64,000 bases of DNA from Streptomyces sp. NBC_00448 (GTDB lineage: Bacteria > Actinomycetota > Actinomycetes > Streptomycetales > Streptomycetaceae), in NCBI RefSeq assembly GCF_036014115.1, contig NZ_CP107913.1, positions 3,227,001 through 3,291,000 on the forward strand, read 5' to 3'. Each line of letters opens with the position of its first letter. The stretch's first letter is position 1. Below are positions 43,300 to 53,455 of this stretch, one piece after another. The position numbers were made by a program, and so were the translations under genes. Below the pieces are notes generated by a model. It was not told where the DNA came from, did not search any database, and saw only the letters and a list, made by a program, of their open reading frames with translations.

Positions 43300-44463
43300 A
43301 TGACCGCACCGACGCCGCCGACCTCGACCCTCGTCCGCCCGTTCACCGTCTCGATCCCGGATGCGGAGATCGACGACGTGAAGCAGCGACTGGCCAGAAC
43401 TCGATGGCCGGACCCGGAAACGGTGGGCGACTGGTCGCAAGGGGTCCGCGTGGAGAACGCCAGATCCCTGGTCGAATACTGGGAGCGCGGCTACGACTGG
43501 CGGCGCTTCGAGTCCCAGCTCAATCGCTTCCCCCAGTACCTGACGGAGATCGACGGGCTGGACATCCACTTCATCCACGTCAGGTCCAAGAACCCCCACG
43601 CGATGCCGCTGATCCTCACGCACGGATGGCCGGGCTCGATCGTCGAGTTCCTGAAGCTGATCGGCCCGCTGACCGATCCGGTTTCGTTCGGAGGAGACGA
43701 AGCCGACTCATTCGACGTCGTCATCCCGTCGCTCCCCGGGTTCGGGTTCTCCCAGAAACCCACGGAGACCGGATGGACGGTATCTCGCATCGCAAGCGCG
43801 TGGGCGGAGCTGATGAAGCGGCTCGGCTACACAAGATGGGTCGCGCAAGGCGGCGATTGGGGCGCCGTCGTCACCACCGCCCTCGGGGCCATGCGACCTG
43901 AGGGGCTTCTCGGAATCCATCTGAACACCCAGTACGCCTTTCCCGCGCAGATACCCGACACCCTGTCGCCCGAAGAGCGCTACGCCGTGGAGACCCTCGC
44001 CCGCTACACCGGCGAACTCGGCGGGTCGAACCACCTCCAGGGCACGAAGCCGGAGACCGTCGGATTCGCCCTGGCGGACTCTCCCGCCGGCCAGGCGGCC
44101 TGGATCTACGAGAAGTTCCAGTCCAAGACCGACAACCACGGGCTCGCCGAGGACACCCTCAGCATGGACGACATGCTCGACGCGATATCCCTCTACTGGT
44201 TCACCAACAGCGCGGCGTCCTCCGGCCGCATCTACTGGGAGAACAGATCGGCCACTCTCGCCGGCCCGAAGCTGACGCTTCCGGTCGCGGTGACCGTCTT
44301 CCCGAACGACATCCCGCGCCTGCCACGAAGCTGGATCGAGGACACCTACAGCAATCTGATCCACTACGGCGAGGCCGACAAGGGCGGGCACTTCGCGGCC
44401 CTGGAACAACCCGAGATCCTGGTCGGCGAGATCCGCACCGGCCTGCGCACCCTTCGCTCCTGA
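43300..44463 (+). CDS. Epoxide hydrolase (EHN/microsomal type)
   Basis: Converts epoxides to diols. The 387-residue alpha/beta hydrolase has the N-terminal EHN domain (about 10-105), the oxyanion motif HGWPG (109-112 region), the nucleophile in QGGDWGA (Asp 186) and the catalytic-type His in KGGHFAALEQPE near the C-terminus. The AGGAGAAGAGGG region before the ATG is a good ribosome site. GC content looks somewhat lower than in neighbours, a possible sign of transfer. Confidence 0.9.
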   Translation: MTAPTPPTSTLVRPFTVSIPDAEIDDVKQRLARTRWPDPETVGDWSQGVRVENARSLVEYWERGYDWRRFESQLNRFPQYLTEIDGLDIHFIHVRSKNPHAMPLILTHGWPGSIVEFLKLIGPLTDPVSFGGDEADSFDVVIPSLPGFGFSQKPTETGWTVSRIASAWAELMKRLGYTRWVAQGGDWGAVVTTALGAMRPEGLLGIHLNTQYAFPAQIPDTLSPEERYAVETLARYTGELGGSNHLQGTKPETVGFALADSPAGQAAWIYEKFQSKTDNHGLAEDTLSMDDMLDAISLYWFTNSAASSGRIYWENRSATLAGPKLTLPVAVTVFPNDIPRLPRSWIEDTYSNLIHYGEADKGGHFAALEQPEILVGEIRTGLRTLRS

Positions 44464-44481
44464 CGTGGTGCCACCCGCGAC

Positions 44482-47082
44482 TCACCTGCTCAGCGGGGCG
44501 GCGTGGTGGGGGACGAAGGACGTGCGCAGTTCGGCCGGGGTGTCCCCGCTCACCGCGATCGGCCCGTCCAGGTCGGTGCGCAGGACCACGGCGCCGAGCG
44601 CGCGCAGCGCCGTGACCGTACGAGGTGCGGGGTGGCCGTAGGAGTTGCCCGCGCCCACGCTGATCAGGGCGAGGCGGGGACGTGCGCGGGCGAGCAGCGC
44701 CGGGTCCTGGTACGCCGAGCCGTGGTGCGCGACCTTCAACACGTCCACGCGCGGCAACCCAGGCCGCTCCGCCAGCACTTGGGCCTGCACATCGGGCTCC
44801 AGATCGCCCATCAGCAGCAGTGTCAGGCCCGCGTCGTGGACCAGCAGCGCGATGCTCGTGTCGTTGGGCTCGCCCGCCGGCAGTTCGGCGGCGGGCAGCC
44901 CGGCCGCACCCGGCGCGGGCCACAGCGTGCGCCAGGACAGCGGGCCGACCGCGCGCTCCTCCCCCGGAACCACCCGCAGCAGCGGCACCCCGGCCGCCGC
45001 GGCCTGCCGCCGCACCCGCGCGGCCTGGCCTGGCGGATCGTCCAGCAGGGTCGTCTCGATCGCGCCCACCCGGCGCCCGCGCAGTGCTCCGGGCAGCCCG
45101 TCGACGTGGTCGGCGTGGAAGTGGGTCAGGATCAGCAGCGGGATCGACGTCACCCGCAGGTCGCGAAGGCAGCGGTCGAGCGAGGCCGGGTCCGGGCCGG
45201 TGTCCACCACGACCGCCGCGCCCGGGCCGGTGGAGAGCGCCAGCGCGTCGCCCTGGCCGACGTCGCACATCGCGAACCGCCAGTCCCCCGGCGGCCACGC
45301 GGCCATCACCCGGGGCAACGGCACCGGCCGCACCAGCGCGAGCAGCAGGGCGATCGCGGCGCCCGCGCACAGCCACGGGCGGCGGAGCAGGCTCCGTCCG
45401 CAGACCACCGCCGCGGCCGTGACCACTGCGAGCAGGGCCGCTCCCGGCCAGCCGCCGGGCCAGGCGAGCTCCGCGCCCGGCAGCGCGGCGCCGTGCCGGG
45501 CCACGGACACGAGCCACCGCGTGGGCCAGCCGGCCAGCCACGCCAGCGCCCGGGCCCCCGACGGCGCGAGCGGGGCCACGGCCAGCGCGCCGAACCCCAG
45601 CAGCGTGGCGGGGCCGACGGCCGGCTCGGCCAGCAGGTTGCACGGCACCGCGACCAGGCTCAGCCGCGCCGACAGCAGCACGATCACCGGACCGCACGCC
45701 GCCTGCGCGGCCGCCGCCGCGGCCAGGGACTCCGCCAGTCGCGGCCGCAGCCCGTGCCGGTGCAGTGCCGCGCCCCAGCGCGGTGCCAGCGTCAGCAGCG
45801 AACCCGTGGCCAGCACGGACAGCGCGAACCCGAACGAGCGGGCCAACTCCGGTTCGTACAACACCAGGAGCAGCACCGCCCCGGCCAGTGCCGGGAGCAG
45901 CGAACGGCGCCGGCCCGTACCGATCGCGAGCAACGTGATCAGGCCGCACACCGCCGCCCGCAGCACGCTCGGGCTCGGCCGGCAGACAAGCACGAAGGCG
46001 GCGGTGAGCGCGGCACCGAGCACCGCGGTCCAGCGCAGCGGCAGGCCGAGCCGGGCCGCCAGGCCGCGCCGCTCCGACCGCGTGGCCAGGCCGGGCGGGC
46101 CGATCAGGAGGATCAGCACGATCGTCAGGTTCGCGCCGGACACCGCGGTCAGGTGCGCGAGGTCCGTGGCCTTGAACGCCTCCTTCAGATCCTCCGGCAA
46201 CCCCGCCGTGTCCCCCACGACCAGGCCGGGAAGCAGTCCGCGGACGTCCGCCGGCAGCGGCGCGGCGGCCTTCAGCAGCCCCCCGCGCAGCCGCGCGGCC
46301 AGGCGCTGCACACGCGTCGGCGGGCCGGTGATCCGCGGCACGCCCCGCACCCGGAGCACGGCGGCGGTCTGCCCCCGCTCGTCCGGCGCGAACCGCGCGG
46401 TGGCGGTCAGCCGGGTGGTGGGGACCAGCCGCAGCCAGTCGTCCGCCGCGCCCGTCGCCATCACCACCACCGGGGTACGCAGCCGGGTCGGGCCGACGCG
46501 CTCGACGGTGGCCGGTACGACCACCACCGGATGCGGCGCCCCCGCCTCCGCGGCGAACGGGTCGCCCGTCACCCGCACCGCCACCTCCGCCCCGGCACGG
46601 TGACGCGCGAGCGACGGCACCGGCCCCCTGGTCAGGTCGGCGTCCTCCAGGGCGGCGGCCATCGCCGCGACCGCGCCGCACAGCACCATCGCGATCGCCG
46701 CGGGCAGCAGACCCGTCGGACCCGTCCTACGTCGCGCGGGCCCGCGACCGCGACGCCCTGGGCCGCCGCGGAGGGCCGCCGCCACGGCCGCGATGGGCGG
46801 TGCGGCAACGACCGCCGCGGACAAGGCGATCAGCGCCGTCAGCCCCGCGATCGCGGTGACCGCGCCCACCGTCGGCGCCGCCGCCGCGGCTGCCCACGCG
46901 GCCAACGCGGGCCCGACCAGGCGCAGGTCCGGTGGACCCTCCTGCCGCGGGTTGGCCGCACCGAGCCGTGAGGCCGCGCCCGCATGAACCGCCGCCCGCT
47001 GCTCACCCGTCGGCCACCCGGCCGGACCCTCGGCTGTCCCCTCGGTCGGACCACCGCCCGGCCACCGCGTCGCCCTGGTCAT
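44482..47082 (-). CDS. comEC: ComEC/Rec2-like DNA-uptake channel protein
   Basis: An 866-residue multi-span membrane protein: N-terminal hydrophobic segments (about 55-110), a DUF4131-like region, the central Competence domain with many helices (about 265-590, opening LLPGLVVGDTAGLPEDLKEAFK) and a C-terminal metallo-beta-lactamase domain with LTHFHADHVDGLPG and VLKVAHHGSAYQD. In transformable bacteria it imports single-stranded DNA; in Streptomyces the role is not established. It lies downstream of comEA in the same direction. Confidence 0.92.
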   Translation of the reverse strand: MTRATRWPGGGPTEGTAEGPAGWPTGEQRAAVHAGAASRLGAANPRQEGPPDLRLVGPALAAWAAAAAAPTVGAVTAIAGLTALIALSAAVVAAPPIAAVAAALRGGPGRRGRGPARRRTGPTGLLPAAIAMVLCGAVAAMAAALEDADLTRGPVPSLARHRAGAEVAVRVTGDPFAAEAGAPHPVVVVPATVERVGPTRLRTPVVVMATGAADDWLRLVPTTRLTATARFAPDERGQTAAVLRVRGVPRITGPPTRVQRLAARLRGGLLKAAAPLPADVRGLLPGLVVGDTAGLPEDLKEAFKATDLAHLTAVSGANLTIVLILLIGPPGLATRSERRGLAARLGLPLRWTAVLGAALTAAFVLVCRPSPSVLRAAVCGLITLLAIGTGRRRSLLPALAGAVLLLVLYEPELARSFGFALSVLATGSLLTLAPRWGAALHRHGLRPRLAESLAAAAAAQAACGPVIVLLSARLSLVAVPCNLLAEPAVGPATLLGFGALAVAPLAPSGARALAWLAGWPTRWLVSVARHGAALPGAELAWPGGWPGAALLAVVTAAAVVCGRSLLRRPWLCAGAAIALLLALVRPVPLPRVMAAWPPGDWRFAMCDVGQGDALALSTGPGAAVVVDTGPDPASLDRCLRDLRVTSIPLLILTHFHADHVDGLPGALRGRRVGAIETTLLDDPPGQAARVRRQAAAAGVPLLRVVPGEERAVGPLSWRTLWPAPGAAGLPAAELPAGEPNDTSIALLVHDAGLTLLLMGDLEPDVQAQVLAERPGLPRVDVLKVAHHGSAYQDPALLARARPRLALISVGAGNSYGHPAPRTVTALRALGAVVLRTDLDGPIAVSGDTPAELRTSFVPHHAAPLSR

Positions 47083-47263
47083 CGGTCACCCCCGCCGGCC
47101 TGAACCGGACCGGCGCCGCCGCGCACCGCCCTCGTATGAGGCCGCACCGCGCCGCGCGGGCATCGGAAGCCGGGCGATCGCCGCGGAACTGCCGGACCGG
47201 CAGACGTTGTCCGGGTGCCGGCCCACCCCGCCAGGCTGGCCAGGCCCGGCGGGCGGACGCGGG

Positions 47264-48205
47264 TCACGGCGCGACCAGGGGCTGGAGCGTGGCGAGCTTG
47301 CGCGGGCCGATGCCGGGGATCTGCTGGAGCTGCTGGGCCGAGGTGAAGGAACCGTGCTGGGTGCGGTAGGCGAGGATGCGCTGGGCGGTGACCGGGCCGA
47401 CGCCGGGCAGCGCGTCGAGTTGGGGCTCGGTGGCGGTGTTGAGGTGGAGCGGGGAGGCAAGCGAGCCGCCGGAGGTGGAGCCGCCGCCAGTGGACGCATC
47501 GGCTGCGGCGCCCACGGCGGACGGTGGTGGGGTGATGCCCACGAGGATCTGCTCGCCGTCGGTGACCGGCCGGGCGAGGTTCAGGGCGGTGGTGTCGGTG
47601 CCGGGCAGGGGGCCGCCCGCCGCGGTGAGGGCGTCGGTGACGCGGGCGCCCTTGGCGAGCCGGCGCACTCCGGGCTTGGCGACCTTGCCCGCGATGTCGA
47701 CGGTGAGCTGGGGCGGAGGCGCGGGCGAGGAGGACGGCGGGGCCGCCGCGAGCGGAGTCGGCGGGGGCGGAACGTGGACGGTGCGAGGGCGGCCCACCCA
47801 GTAGTGCTGGAGGGCGAGCCCGGCGGCGACGGTGAGGACGACGGCGAGCGCCAGCACCGTCTTCAGTTCGAGTCCGCACCGCACGAACAGCCATGTCCGC
47901 ATCCGCCCGAGTGGTCCCGTGCCGAAGACGGGCGCGCCCGCGACCGGCGGGCCGAGCGACGGCTCGGCCGGTGGCTCCGTGCCCGGCGGCCCCTCGCGTG
48001 CCGTGCCGAAGATCGCCGCGGTGCGGTCACGGGCCGCCGCGACGCTTCCCGCCCGGTCACGGCCGCTCCCCCGGTCACGGCCGCTCCCTCGGTCACGGCC
48101 GCCCGCACGTGCGTGCCCGCCCGCACGGTCATGCCCGCCCGAACTCAGCGGCGGTTCGGGCCGGTCCAGCGATTTCAGCGCGTCCAACGAGTCCAAAAGG
48201 TCCAT
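47264..48205 (-). CDS. comEA: ComEA-like DNA-binding membrane protein
   Basis: About 313 residues from ATG 48205 (another ATG at 48226). Long N-terminus with an Arg/Gly/Asp repeat (GRDRGS x3), one membrane helix (about 118-136), a Pro-rich linker, an SLBB domain (about 165-230) and C-terminal helix-hairpin-helix motifs (LNTATEPQLDALPGVG, QQIPGIGPRKLATL) that bind DNA. Precedes comEC. Confidence 0.9.
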   Translation of the reverse strand: MDLLDSLDALKSLDRPEPPLSSGGHDRAGGHARAGGRDRGSGRDRGSGRDRAGSVAAARDRTAAIFGTAREGPPGTEPPAEPSLGPPVAGAPVFGTGPLGRMRTWLFVRCGLELKTVLALAVVLTVAAGLALQHYWVGRPRTVHVPPPPTPLAAAPPSSSPAPPPQLTVDIAGKVAKPGVRRLAKGARVTDALTAAGGPLPGTDTTALNLARPVTDGEQILVGITPPPSAVGAAADASTGGGSTSGGSLASPLHLNTATEPQLDALPGVGPVTAQRILAYRTQHGSFTSAQQLQQIPGIGPRKLATLQPLVAP

Positions 48206-48396
48206 GACTCGATGCTGGCCCAGCACCGAACCCCGGAACGATCTTGCTCAGGATCTGTGGACAACCCGCCGGATGTGGATAACTTCGCCACTCGTGTGGG
48301 TGACCCGACCGCCCGAGGACGCCCCCGGCCCCACCAGCCTCGCCCCCGGCCCCACCGGACCCCCGGCCTCAGCGGCCCCCGCCCCACCCGCCACCC

Positions 48397-49266
48397 TCAG
48401 CGCGGCGACACCACGACCCCGAGCAGCCCCGGCCCCGCATGCGCCCCGATCACCGCGCCGACCTCGCTCACCACCAACTCCCCCAGCCCCGGCACCCGCG
48501 GCCGCAGCCGCTCCGCGAGGGCCGCGGCGCGGTCGGCCGCCGCGAGGTGGTGCACCGCGAGGTCCACCCGGCCGGAACCCGCCCCGCCGTCGACGGCGGC
48601 CCCCGCGCACTCCACCACGATCTCCTCGAGCCGGGTCACCGCCTTGGACGCGGTGCGCACCTTCTCCAGCAGTTCGATCCGCCCGTCCGCGAGCCGCAGC
48701 AGCGGCTTCACCGCGAGCGCGGAACCGAAGAGGGCCTGCGCCGCGCCGATCCGGCCACCCCGGCGCAGGTAGTCGAGCGTGTCGACGTAGAAGAAGGCAG
48801 AGGTGGCGGTGGCCCGGCGTTCCGCGGCTGCCACCACGTCGTCAGCGGTGCCGCCCGCCTCCGCGGCCTCGGCTGCGGCGAGCACGGTGAAGCCCAGCGC
48901 CATCGCGACCATGCCGGTGTCGACGACGCGCACCGGGACGGGTGCCTCCTTCGCGGCGACGGTGGCGGCGTCGTACGTCCCCGAGAAGTCGGCGGACAGG
49001 TGGAGCGAGACGATCGCCTTCGCGCCCGACGCGGCGGCGGCTTCGTAGGCCGCGGTGAACTCGGCGGGGCTCGGGCGTGAGGTCGTGACCGGGCGGCGGC
49101 GCTGGAGTGCGCGGGCCACGGCCGGTGCGGAGATTTCCGTACCCTCCACGAAGGCTTCGTCGTCGATCACCACGGTGAGGGGGACCAGGCTTATGGCGTG
49201 CCGGGTGAGGGCTTGCGGGCTCAGGTAGGCCGTCGAGTCCGTGACGATGGCGACGTGCGGGGGCAT
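48397..49266 (-). CDS. DegV family fatty-acid-binding protein
   Basis: A 289-residue protein with VAIVTDSTAYLS, TTSRPSPAEF, LSADFSGTYDAA and YVDTLDYLRRGGRIG, all DegV hallmarks. DegV proteins bind single fatty acids; in Gram-positives they serve as FakB subunits of fatty acid kinase. No FakA partner is in view. Confidence 0.92.
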   Translation of the reverse strand: MPPHVAIVTDSTAYLSPQALTRHAISLVPLTVVIDDEAFVEGTEISAPAVARALQRRRPVTTSRPSPAEFTAAYEAAAASGAKAIVSLHLSADFSGTYDAATVAAKEAPVPVRVVDTGMVAMALGFTVLAAAEAAEAGGTADDVVAAAERRATATSAFFYVDTLDYLRRGGRIGAAQALFGSALAVKPLLRLADGRIELLEKVRTASKAVTRLEEIVVECAGAAVDGGAGSGRVDLAVHHLAAADRAAALAERLRPRVPGLGELVVSEVGAVIGAHAGPGLLGVVVSPR

Positions 49267-49473
49267 GTCCGGAGGTTACCGGGGTGGGGTGCGGGGTGGC
49301 ACGTCGGGACCTGGGGGTTCAGGGTGCGGTGCGGCTTCCCGCCGCGACGGTTCCGGTACGCGCCCGGGTGCGCCGCCGTCGTGCGTCACCCGCGCAGTCC
49401 CCGCGGCCCGGGACCCGGCCACCCGCCGCGAGGGTACCGGTGCGCACCCGGGTGGGCCGCTGTGCGAACCGGC

Positions 49474-50073
49474 TCAGCCGGCGCTCGGAGGGTTGTTCCG
49501 GAGTTCCCGGGCGCGCTCTCGGTCGCGGTCGTCACCGCTCTGGAGCGGCTCCCAGTGGCGGAGCGCCGTCGCTTCGATGTCGATCTCGCGGGTGAGGGAC
49601 GCGAGGTCGTCGCCGGTGGAGTGGTGGACGCGGTCCTGGGCCGCCCAGCGCAGCGCGTCGGCGGAGTGGGTGATGCGGTGGGCACGTTCGGTGAGCGCGG
49701 GGAGCTGCGCGGAGACCCTGGACTTGTCGGGTTCGCGTTCGAGCAGCTTCAGCTCGGCGTCGAGGGTGCGGGCGTGGTCGTTGAGACGGTCGAGGAGGGC
49801 GGCCGCCTCGGGCAGCGACGCGTGCGCCATGGCCTCGAAGGTGCTGTCGATGGAGGAGCGCAGGTCCAGCCGGAGCTGGGTGAGCGCGCCGATGTCGCCG
49901 GGCTGGGCGAAGCGGCGGGCCCGCAGCCGCTGGTCCTCGACGATCCGGCGCGCCTTGGCCGTACGCCGCTCGACTCCCCGCTTCACGGCGCGGGTCGTCC
50001 GCACGATCGCCACGGTGGCAAGCGTCGCGAAGATCAGGAAGAACAGCAGCAGTATGATGCCGACGGTCTCCAC
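49474..50073 (-). CDS. Membrane-anchored coiled-coil-like protein
   Basis: A 199-residue protein from GTG 50073 (GGAGG upstream). One N-terminal membrane helix (about 4-24), then a long charged helical region (RRTAKARRIVEDQRLRARR, LDRLNDHARTLDAELKLLERE) likely to form a coiled coil. No known domain; conserved-looking beside leuS in actinobacteria. Function unknown. Confidence 0.75.
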   Translation of the reverse strand: METVGIILLLFFLIFATLATVAIVRTTRAVKRGVERRTAKARRIVEDQRLRARRFAQPGDIGALTQLRLDLRSSIDSTFEAMAHASLPEAAALLDRLNDHARTLDAELKLLEREPDKSRVSAQLPALTERAHRITHSADALRWAAQDRVHHSTGDDLASLTREIDIEATALRHWEPLQSGDDRDRERARELRNNPPSAG

Positions 50074-50144
50074 GGACAGCGCCTCCGATCGCGGGCCACC
50101 GGCCCGTTCGGGCCTGCTTCCACGGTAATGCCTGGGGACGGGCG

Positions 50145-50183
50145 GAGGGGCCGGAGCGATCCCCCAACCTGCTCCGGCCCCTC
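50145..50183 (-). terminator. Terminator downstream of leuS
   Basis: Perfect 13-bp arms GAGGGGCCGGAGC (50145-50157) and its complement (50171-50183), 80 bases after the leuS stop. Between lies an 8-bp tandem repeat (CCCTCACA, about four copies, 50236-50268) that runs into the stop codon. Confidence 0.65.
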
Positions 50184-50262
50184 CCCTAAGGGTCCCGAGG
50201 GCCACCGAGGACCCGCACGCCCTCGCGCCCCAGCGCCCTCACACCCTCACACCCTCACACCC

Positions 50263-53145
50263 TCACACCACGATGTTGACCAGCTTCGGCGCGCGGACGA
50301 TCACCTTCCGCACCGTCGCCCCGCCGACCGCCTCGACGACCGCGGGAGCGGCCAGCGCCAGGGCCTCCAGGTCGGCGTCGGTGATGGCCGGGGGCACCTC
50401 CAGGCGGGCCTTGACCTTGCCCTTGACCTGGACGACGCAGGTCACGGCCTCGTCCTGGACCAGCGCGGGGTCGGCGACCGGGAACGGCTCGTGGGCCAGC
50501 GAGTGCGGGTGCCCCAGCTTGGCCCACAGCTCCTCGGCGAAGTGCGGCGCCAGCGGCGCGATCAGCAGCACCAGCGACTCGGCCACGGAACGCGGCACCC
50601 CGCCGGCCGCGCCCGACGTGCGGGTCAGCGTGTTGTTCAGCTCGGTGATCTTGGCGATGGCCGTGTTGAACCGCAGGTTGGCCATGTCGGTGGAGACGCC
50701 GTCGATCGCCTTGTGCAGGGCGCGCAGCGTAGCGTCGTCGGCTTCTGCGTCCACGACGGTGACCTCGCCGGTGGCCTCGTCCACGACGTTGCGCCACATG
50801 CGCTGCAGCAGGCGGTACTGCCCGACGACGGCCCGGGTGTCCCAGGGCCGGGACACGTCCAGCGGGCCCATCGCCATCTCGTACAGCCGCAGGGTGTCGG
50901 CGCCGTACTCCGCGCAGATCTCGTCGGGCGTGACCGCGTTCTTCAGCGACTTGCCCATCTTGCCCAGCAGCCGGGAGACCGGCTCGCCGTCGTGGAAGTA
51001 GACGCCGTCCCGCTCCTCCACCTCGGCCGCGGGCACCGCGATGCCGCGCGCGTCGCGGTAGACGAACGCCTGGATCATGCCCTGGTTGTACAGCTTGTGG
51101 AACGGCTCGAAGGACGAGATGTGCCCCAGGTCGTACAGCACCTTGTGCCAGAAGCGGGCGTACAGCAGGTGCAGTACGGCGTGTTCGGCGCCGCCGACGT
51201 ACAGGTCGACGCCGCCGGCCGGCTGGCCCTCGCGCGGGCCCATCCAGTACGACTCGGCCTCGGCGGAGACCAGCTTGTCGCTGTTGTGCGGGTCCAGGTA
51301 GCGCAGTTCGTACCAGCAGGAGCCGGCCCAGTTGGGCATGGTGTTGGTCTCGCGGCGGTAGGTGCGCGTGCCGTTGCCGTCGCCCAGGTCCAACTCGACG
51401 GTGACCCACTCCTCGTTGCGGGCCAGCGGGGGCTCCGGGGAGGTGTCGGCGTCGTCGGGGTCGAAGGTGCGCGGGCTGTAGTCGTCGACCTCGGGCAGCT
51501 CGACGGGCAGCATCGAGTCGGGTACGGCGTGTGCGGTGCCCTCCTCGTCGTAGACGATCGGGAACGGCTCGCCCCAGTACCGCTGGCGGCTGAACAGCCA
51601 GTCGCGCAGGCGGTAGTTGACGGTGCCCTCGCCGACGCCGCGCTCGGTCAGCCAGGCGGTGATCGCGGCCTTGGCGTCGACCACGCCCAGCCCGTCCAGG
51701 CTCAGGGACTCACTCGCGGAGTTGACCAGCTTCGCGTCGTAGGAGGCGAACGCGTCCTCCCACGTGGCCGGGTCGGTGCCGCGGCCGTCGCTGGGCGCGA
51801 CGACGCAGCGCATCGGCAGCTCGAAGGCCCGGGCGAACGCGAAGTCGCGGCTGTCGTGGGCGGGCACGGCCATGATCGCGCCAGTGCCGTAGCCCATCAG
51901 GACGTAGTCGGCGATGAAGACGGGGACCTGCTCGCCGCTGACCGGGTTGACCGCGAACGCGCCGGTGAAGACACCGGTCTTCTCCTTGGCCTCGGCCTGC
52001 CGCTCGACGTCGGACTTCGAGGCGGCCTGCTTGCGGTAGGCGGCGACGGCGTCGGCGGGGTTGGCGTGGCCGCCGGTCCACACGTCGTGGGTGCCGGCCG
52101 GCCAGGCGGCGGGCACGATCGCGTCGACCAGTTCGTGCTCGGGGGCCAGCACCATGTAGGTGGCGCCGAACAGGGTGTCCGGGCGGGTGGTGAAGACGGT
52201 GATCGGGCGGTCCGCGCCGGGCACCGCGAAGTCCACCCGGGCGCCCTCGCTGCGGCCGATCCAGTTGCGCTGCTGCAACTTGATCGCCTCGGGCCAGTCC
52301 ACCGCGTCCAGGTCGGCGGCCAGCCGGTCCGCGTACGCGGTGATCCGCATCATCCACTGGCGCAGGTTCGCCTTGAAGACGGGGAAGTTGCCGCGCTCGG
52401 AGCGGCCGTCGGCGGTGACCTCCTCGTTGGACAGCACCGTGCCCAGGCCGGGGCACCAGTTGACCGGCGACTGGGCGACGTAGGCCAGCCGGTAGCCGCT
52501 CAGCACTTCGGCGCGCTCGGGGCCGGTCAGTTCGGACCAGGGGGCGCGGCCGGGCACCTGGCGGCTGCCGTCCTCGAACTGGGCGATCAGCGTGTCGATC
52601 GGGCGGGCCCGGTCGGCGTCGGGGTCGTACCAGGAGTTGTAGATCTGCAGGAAGATCCACTGGGTCCAGCGGTAGTACTCCGGGTCGATGGTGGCGAAGG
52701 AGCGGCGGCGGTCGTGGCCCAGGCCCAGCCGGCGCAACTGCGCCTTCATGTTGGCCATGTTGGCCTCGGTGCTGACCCGCGGGTGGGTGCCGGTCTGCAC
52801 GGCGTACTGCTCCGCGGGCAGGCCGAACGCGTCGAAGCCCAGGGTGTGCAGGACGTTGTGACCGGTCATCCGCTGGTGCCGGGCGAAGACGTCGGTGGCG
52901 ATGTAGCCCAGCGGGTGGCCGACGTGCAGGCCCACTCCGGACGGGTACGGGAACATGTCCATGACGAACTTCTTCGGCCGGGCGGCCAGCTCGGGCTGCC
53001 CGTCCAGTTCCCCGCTGGGGTTGGGGGCGGCGAAGGTGCCGTGCTCGTCCCAGTGGTCCTGCCAGTGGCTCTCGATCCGCGCGGCCAGCTCGGCCGTGTA
53101 GCGGTGTGGCGCAGCCGTCTCGGCGGCCGGGGTGGTGTCGCTCAT
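50263..53145 (-). CDS. leuS: Leucyl-tRNA synthetase
   Basis: Class I synthetase that charges tRNA-Leu. The 960-residue product from ATG 53145 has [15 protein letters not shown] (HIGH-type motif), a large CP1 editing insertion with [19 protein letters not shown], and [10 protein letters not shown] as the KMSKS-type motif, with a Gly in place of the first Ser. Upstream is a leader peptide with three Leu codons and a terminator, so expression should rise when charged tRNA-Leu is scarce. Confidence 0.97.
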   Translation of the reverse strand: MSDTTPAAETAAPHRYTAELAARIESHWQDHWDEHGTFAAPNPSGELDGQPELAARPKKFVMDMFPYPSGVGLHVGHPLGYIATDVFARHQRMTGHNVLHTLGFDAFGLPAEQYAVQTGTHPRVSTEANMANMKAQLRRLGLGHDRRRSFATIDPEYYRWTQWIFLQIYNSWYDPDADRARPIDTLIAQFEDGSRQVPGRAPWSELTGPERAEVLSGYRLAYVAQSPVNWCPGLGTVLSNEEVTADGRSERGNFPVFKANLRQWMMRITAYADRLAADLDAVDWPEAIKLQQRNWIGRSEGARVDFAVPGADRPITVFTTRPDTLFGATYMVLAPEHELVDAIVPAAWPAGTHDVWTGGHANPADAVAAYRKQAASKSDVERQAEAKEKTGVFTGAFAVNPVSGEQVPVFIADYVLMGYGTGAIMAVPAHDSRDFAFARAFELPMRCVVAPSDGRGTDPATWEDAFASYDAKLVNSASESLSLDGLGVVDAKAAITAWLTERGVGEGTVNYRLRDWLFSRQRYWGEPFPIVYDEEGTAHAVPDSMLPVELPEVDDYSPRTFDPDDADTSPEPPLARNEEWVTVELDLGDGNGTRTYRRETNTMPNWAGSCWYELRYLDPHNSDKLVSAEAESYWMGPREGQPAGGVDLYVGGAEHAVLHLLYARFWHKVLYDLGHISSFEPFHKLYNQGMIQAFVYRDARGIAVPAAEVEERDGVYFHDGEPVSRLLGKMGKSLKNAVTPDEICAEYGADTLRLYEMAMGPLDVSRPWDTRAVVGQYRLLQRMWRNVVDEATGEVTVVDAEADDATLRALHKAIDGVSTDMANLRFNTAIAKITELNNTLTRTSGAAGGVPRSVAESLVLLIAPLAPHFAEELWAKLGHPHSLAHEPFPVADPALVQDEAVTCVVQVKGKVKARLEVPPAITDADLEALALAAPAVVEAVGGATVRKVIVRAPKLVNIVV

Positions 53146-53232
53146 CGTCCTCGGTACTCCATCGATGTCGTGACGGCTGCGGCCGCCGGTGAGCCGGTCC
53201 GGAGAGCCCACGGGCGGACCCGGAGGCGGAAA

Positions 53233-53259
53233 CAAAAAAACCCCTCGCACAGGAGGGGT
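53233..53259 (-). terminator. Attenuator terminator of leuS
   Basis: ACCCCTC/GAGGGGT arms (53240-53246 and 53253-53259) with a 6-base loop, followed on the minus strand by seven T. It lies 87 bases upstream of the leuS ATG, so it must be bypassed for expression. Confidence 0.85.
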
Positions 53260-53291
53260 GCCGCACTGACGTCTTTCGTGGTCAGCGCGGC
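53260..53291 (-). promoter_or_regulatory. Leader hairpin 1:2 of the leuS attenuator
   Basis: Arms 53281-53291 and 53260-53270 pair over 11 bp with one G-T. The first arm overlaps the end of the leader peptide frame, so a translating or stalled ribosome will affect its formation. The exact antiterminator pairing is not evident to me. Confidence 0.65.
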
Positions 53292-53320
53292 GGGCTAAGC
53301 AGGAGGCTCACGGCTCGCAT
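53282..53320 (-). CDS. leuS leader peptide
   Basis: Twelve codons encoding [12 protein letters not shown] with three consecutive Leu codons (CTC CTG CTT), then TGA inside the leader hairpin. No ribosome site precedes it, but TACCCT six bases upstream suggests a leaderless start. Leader-peptide attenuation of leuS has been predicted in some Streptomyces by comparative genomics (Seliverstov and colleagues, 2005, from memory). Confidence 0.75.
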   Translation of the reverse strand: MRAVSLLLSPPR

Positions 53321-53382
53321 GCGGTCAGGGTACCGCAGCGGGGGGCAGGCCCGCACGGGGGCCGCCCCGGCCGGGCGGGAGC

Positions 53383-53405
53383 CCGCACCGGGGTTGCCGG
53401 TGCGG
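53383..53405 (-). terminator. Hairpin after the second S53 gene
   Basis: CCGCACCGG (53383-53391) and CCGGTGCGG (53397-53405), perfect 9-bp arms, 51 bases after the stop at 53456 and before the leuS promoter. Confidence 0.55.
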
Positions 53406-53455
53406 TCCCCGCGCCCGTGCCGGGGCGGCCTGGAACCTGTCGTCCGTACCTGCTG

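Noticed and set aside
44503..46971. Plus-strand frames of more than 650 codons opposite comEC
   Set aside because: Shadow frames of comEC, Arg/Gln/Pro-rich without recognisable domains.
49198..53298. Plus-strand frame of 1366 codons opposite leuS
   Set aside because: Antisense shadow of leuS and its neighbours in GC-rich DNA; low-complexity Val/Arg/Gly composition and no domain.
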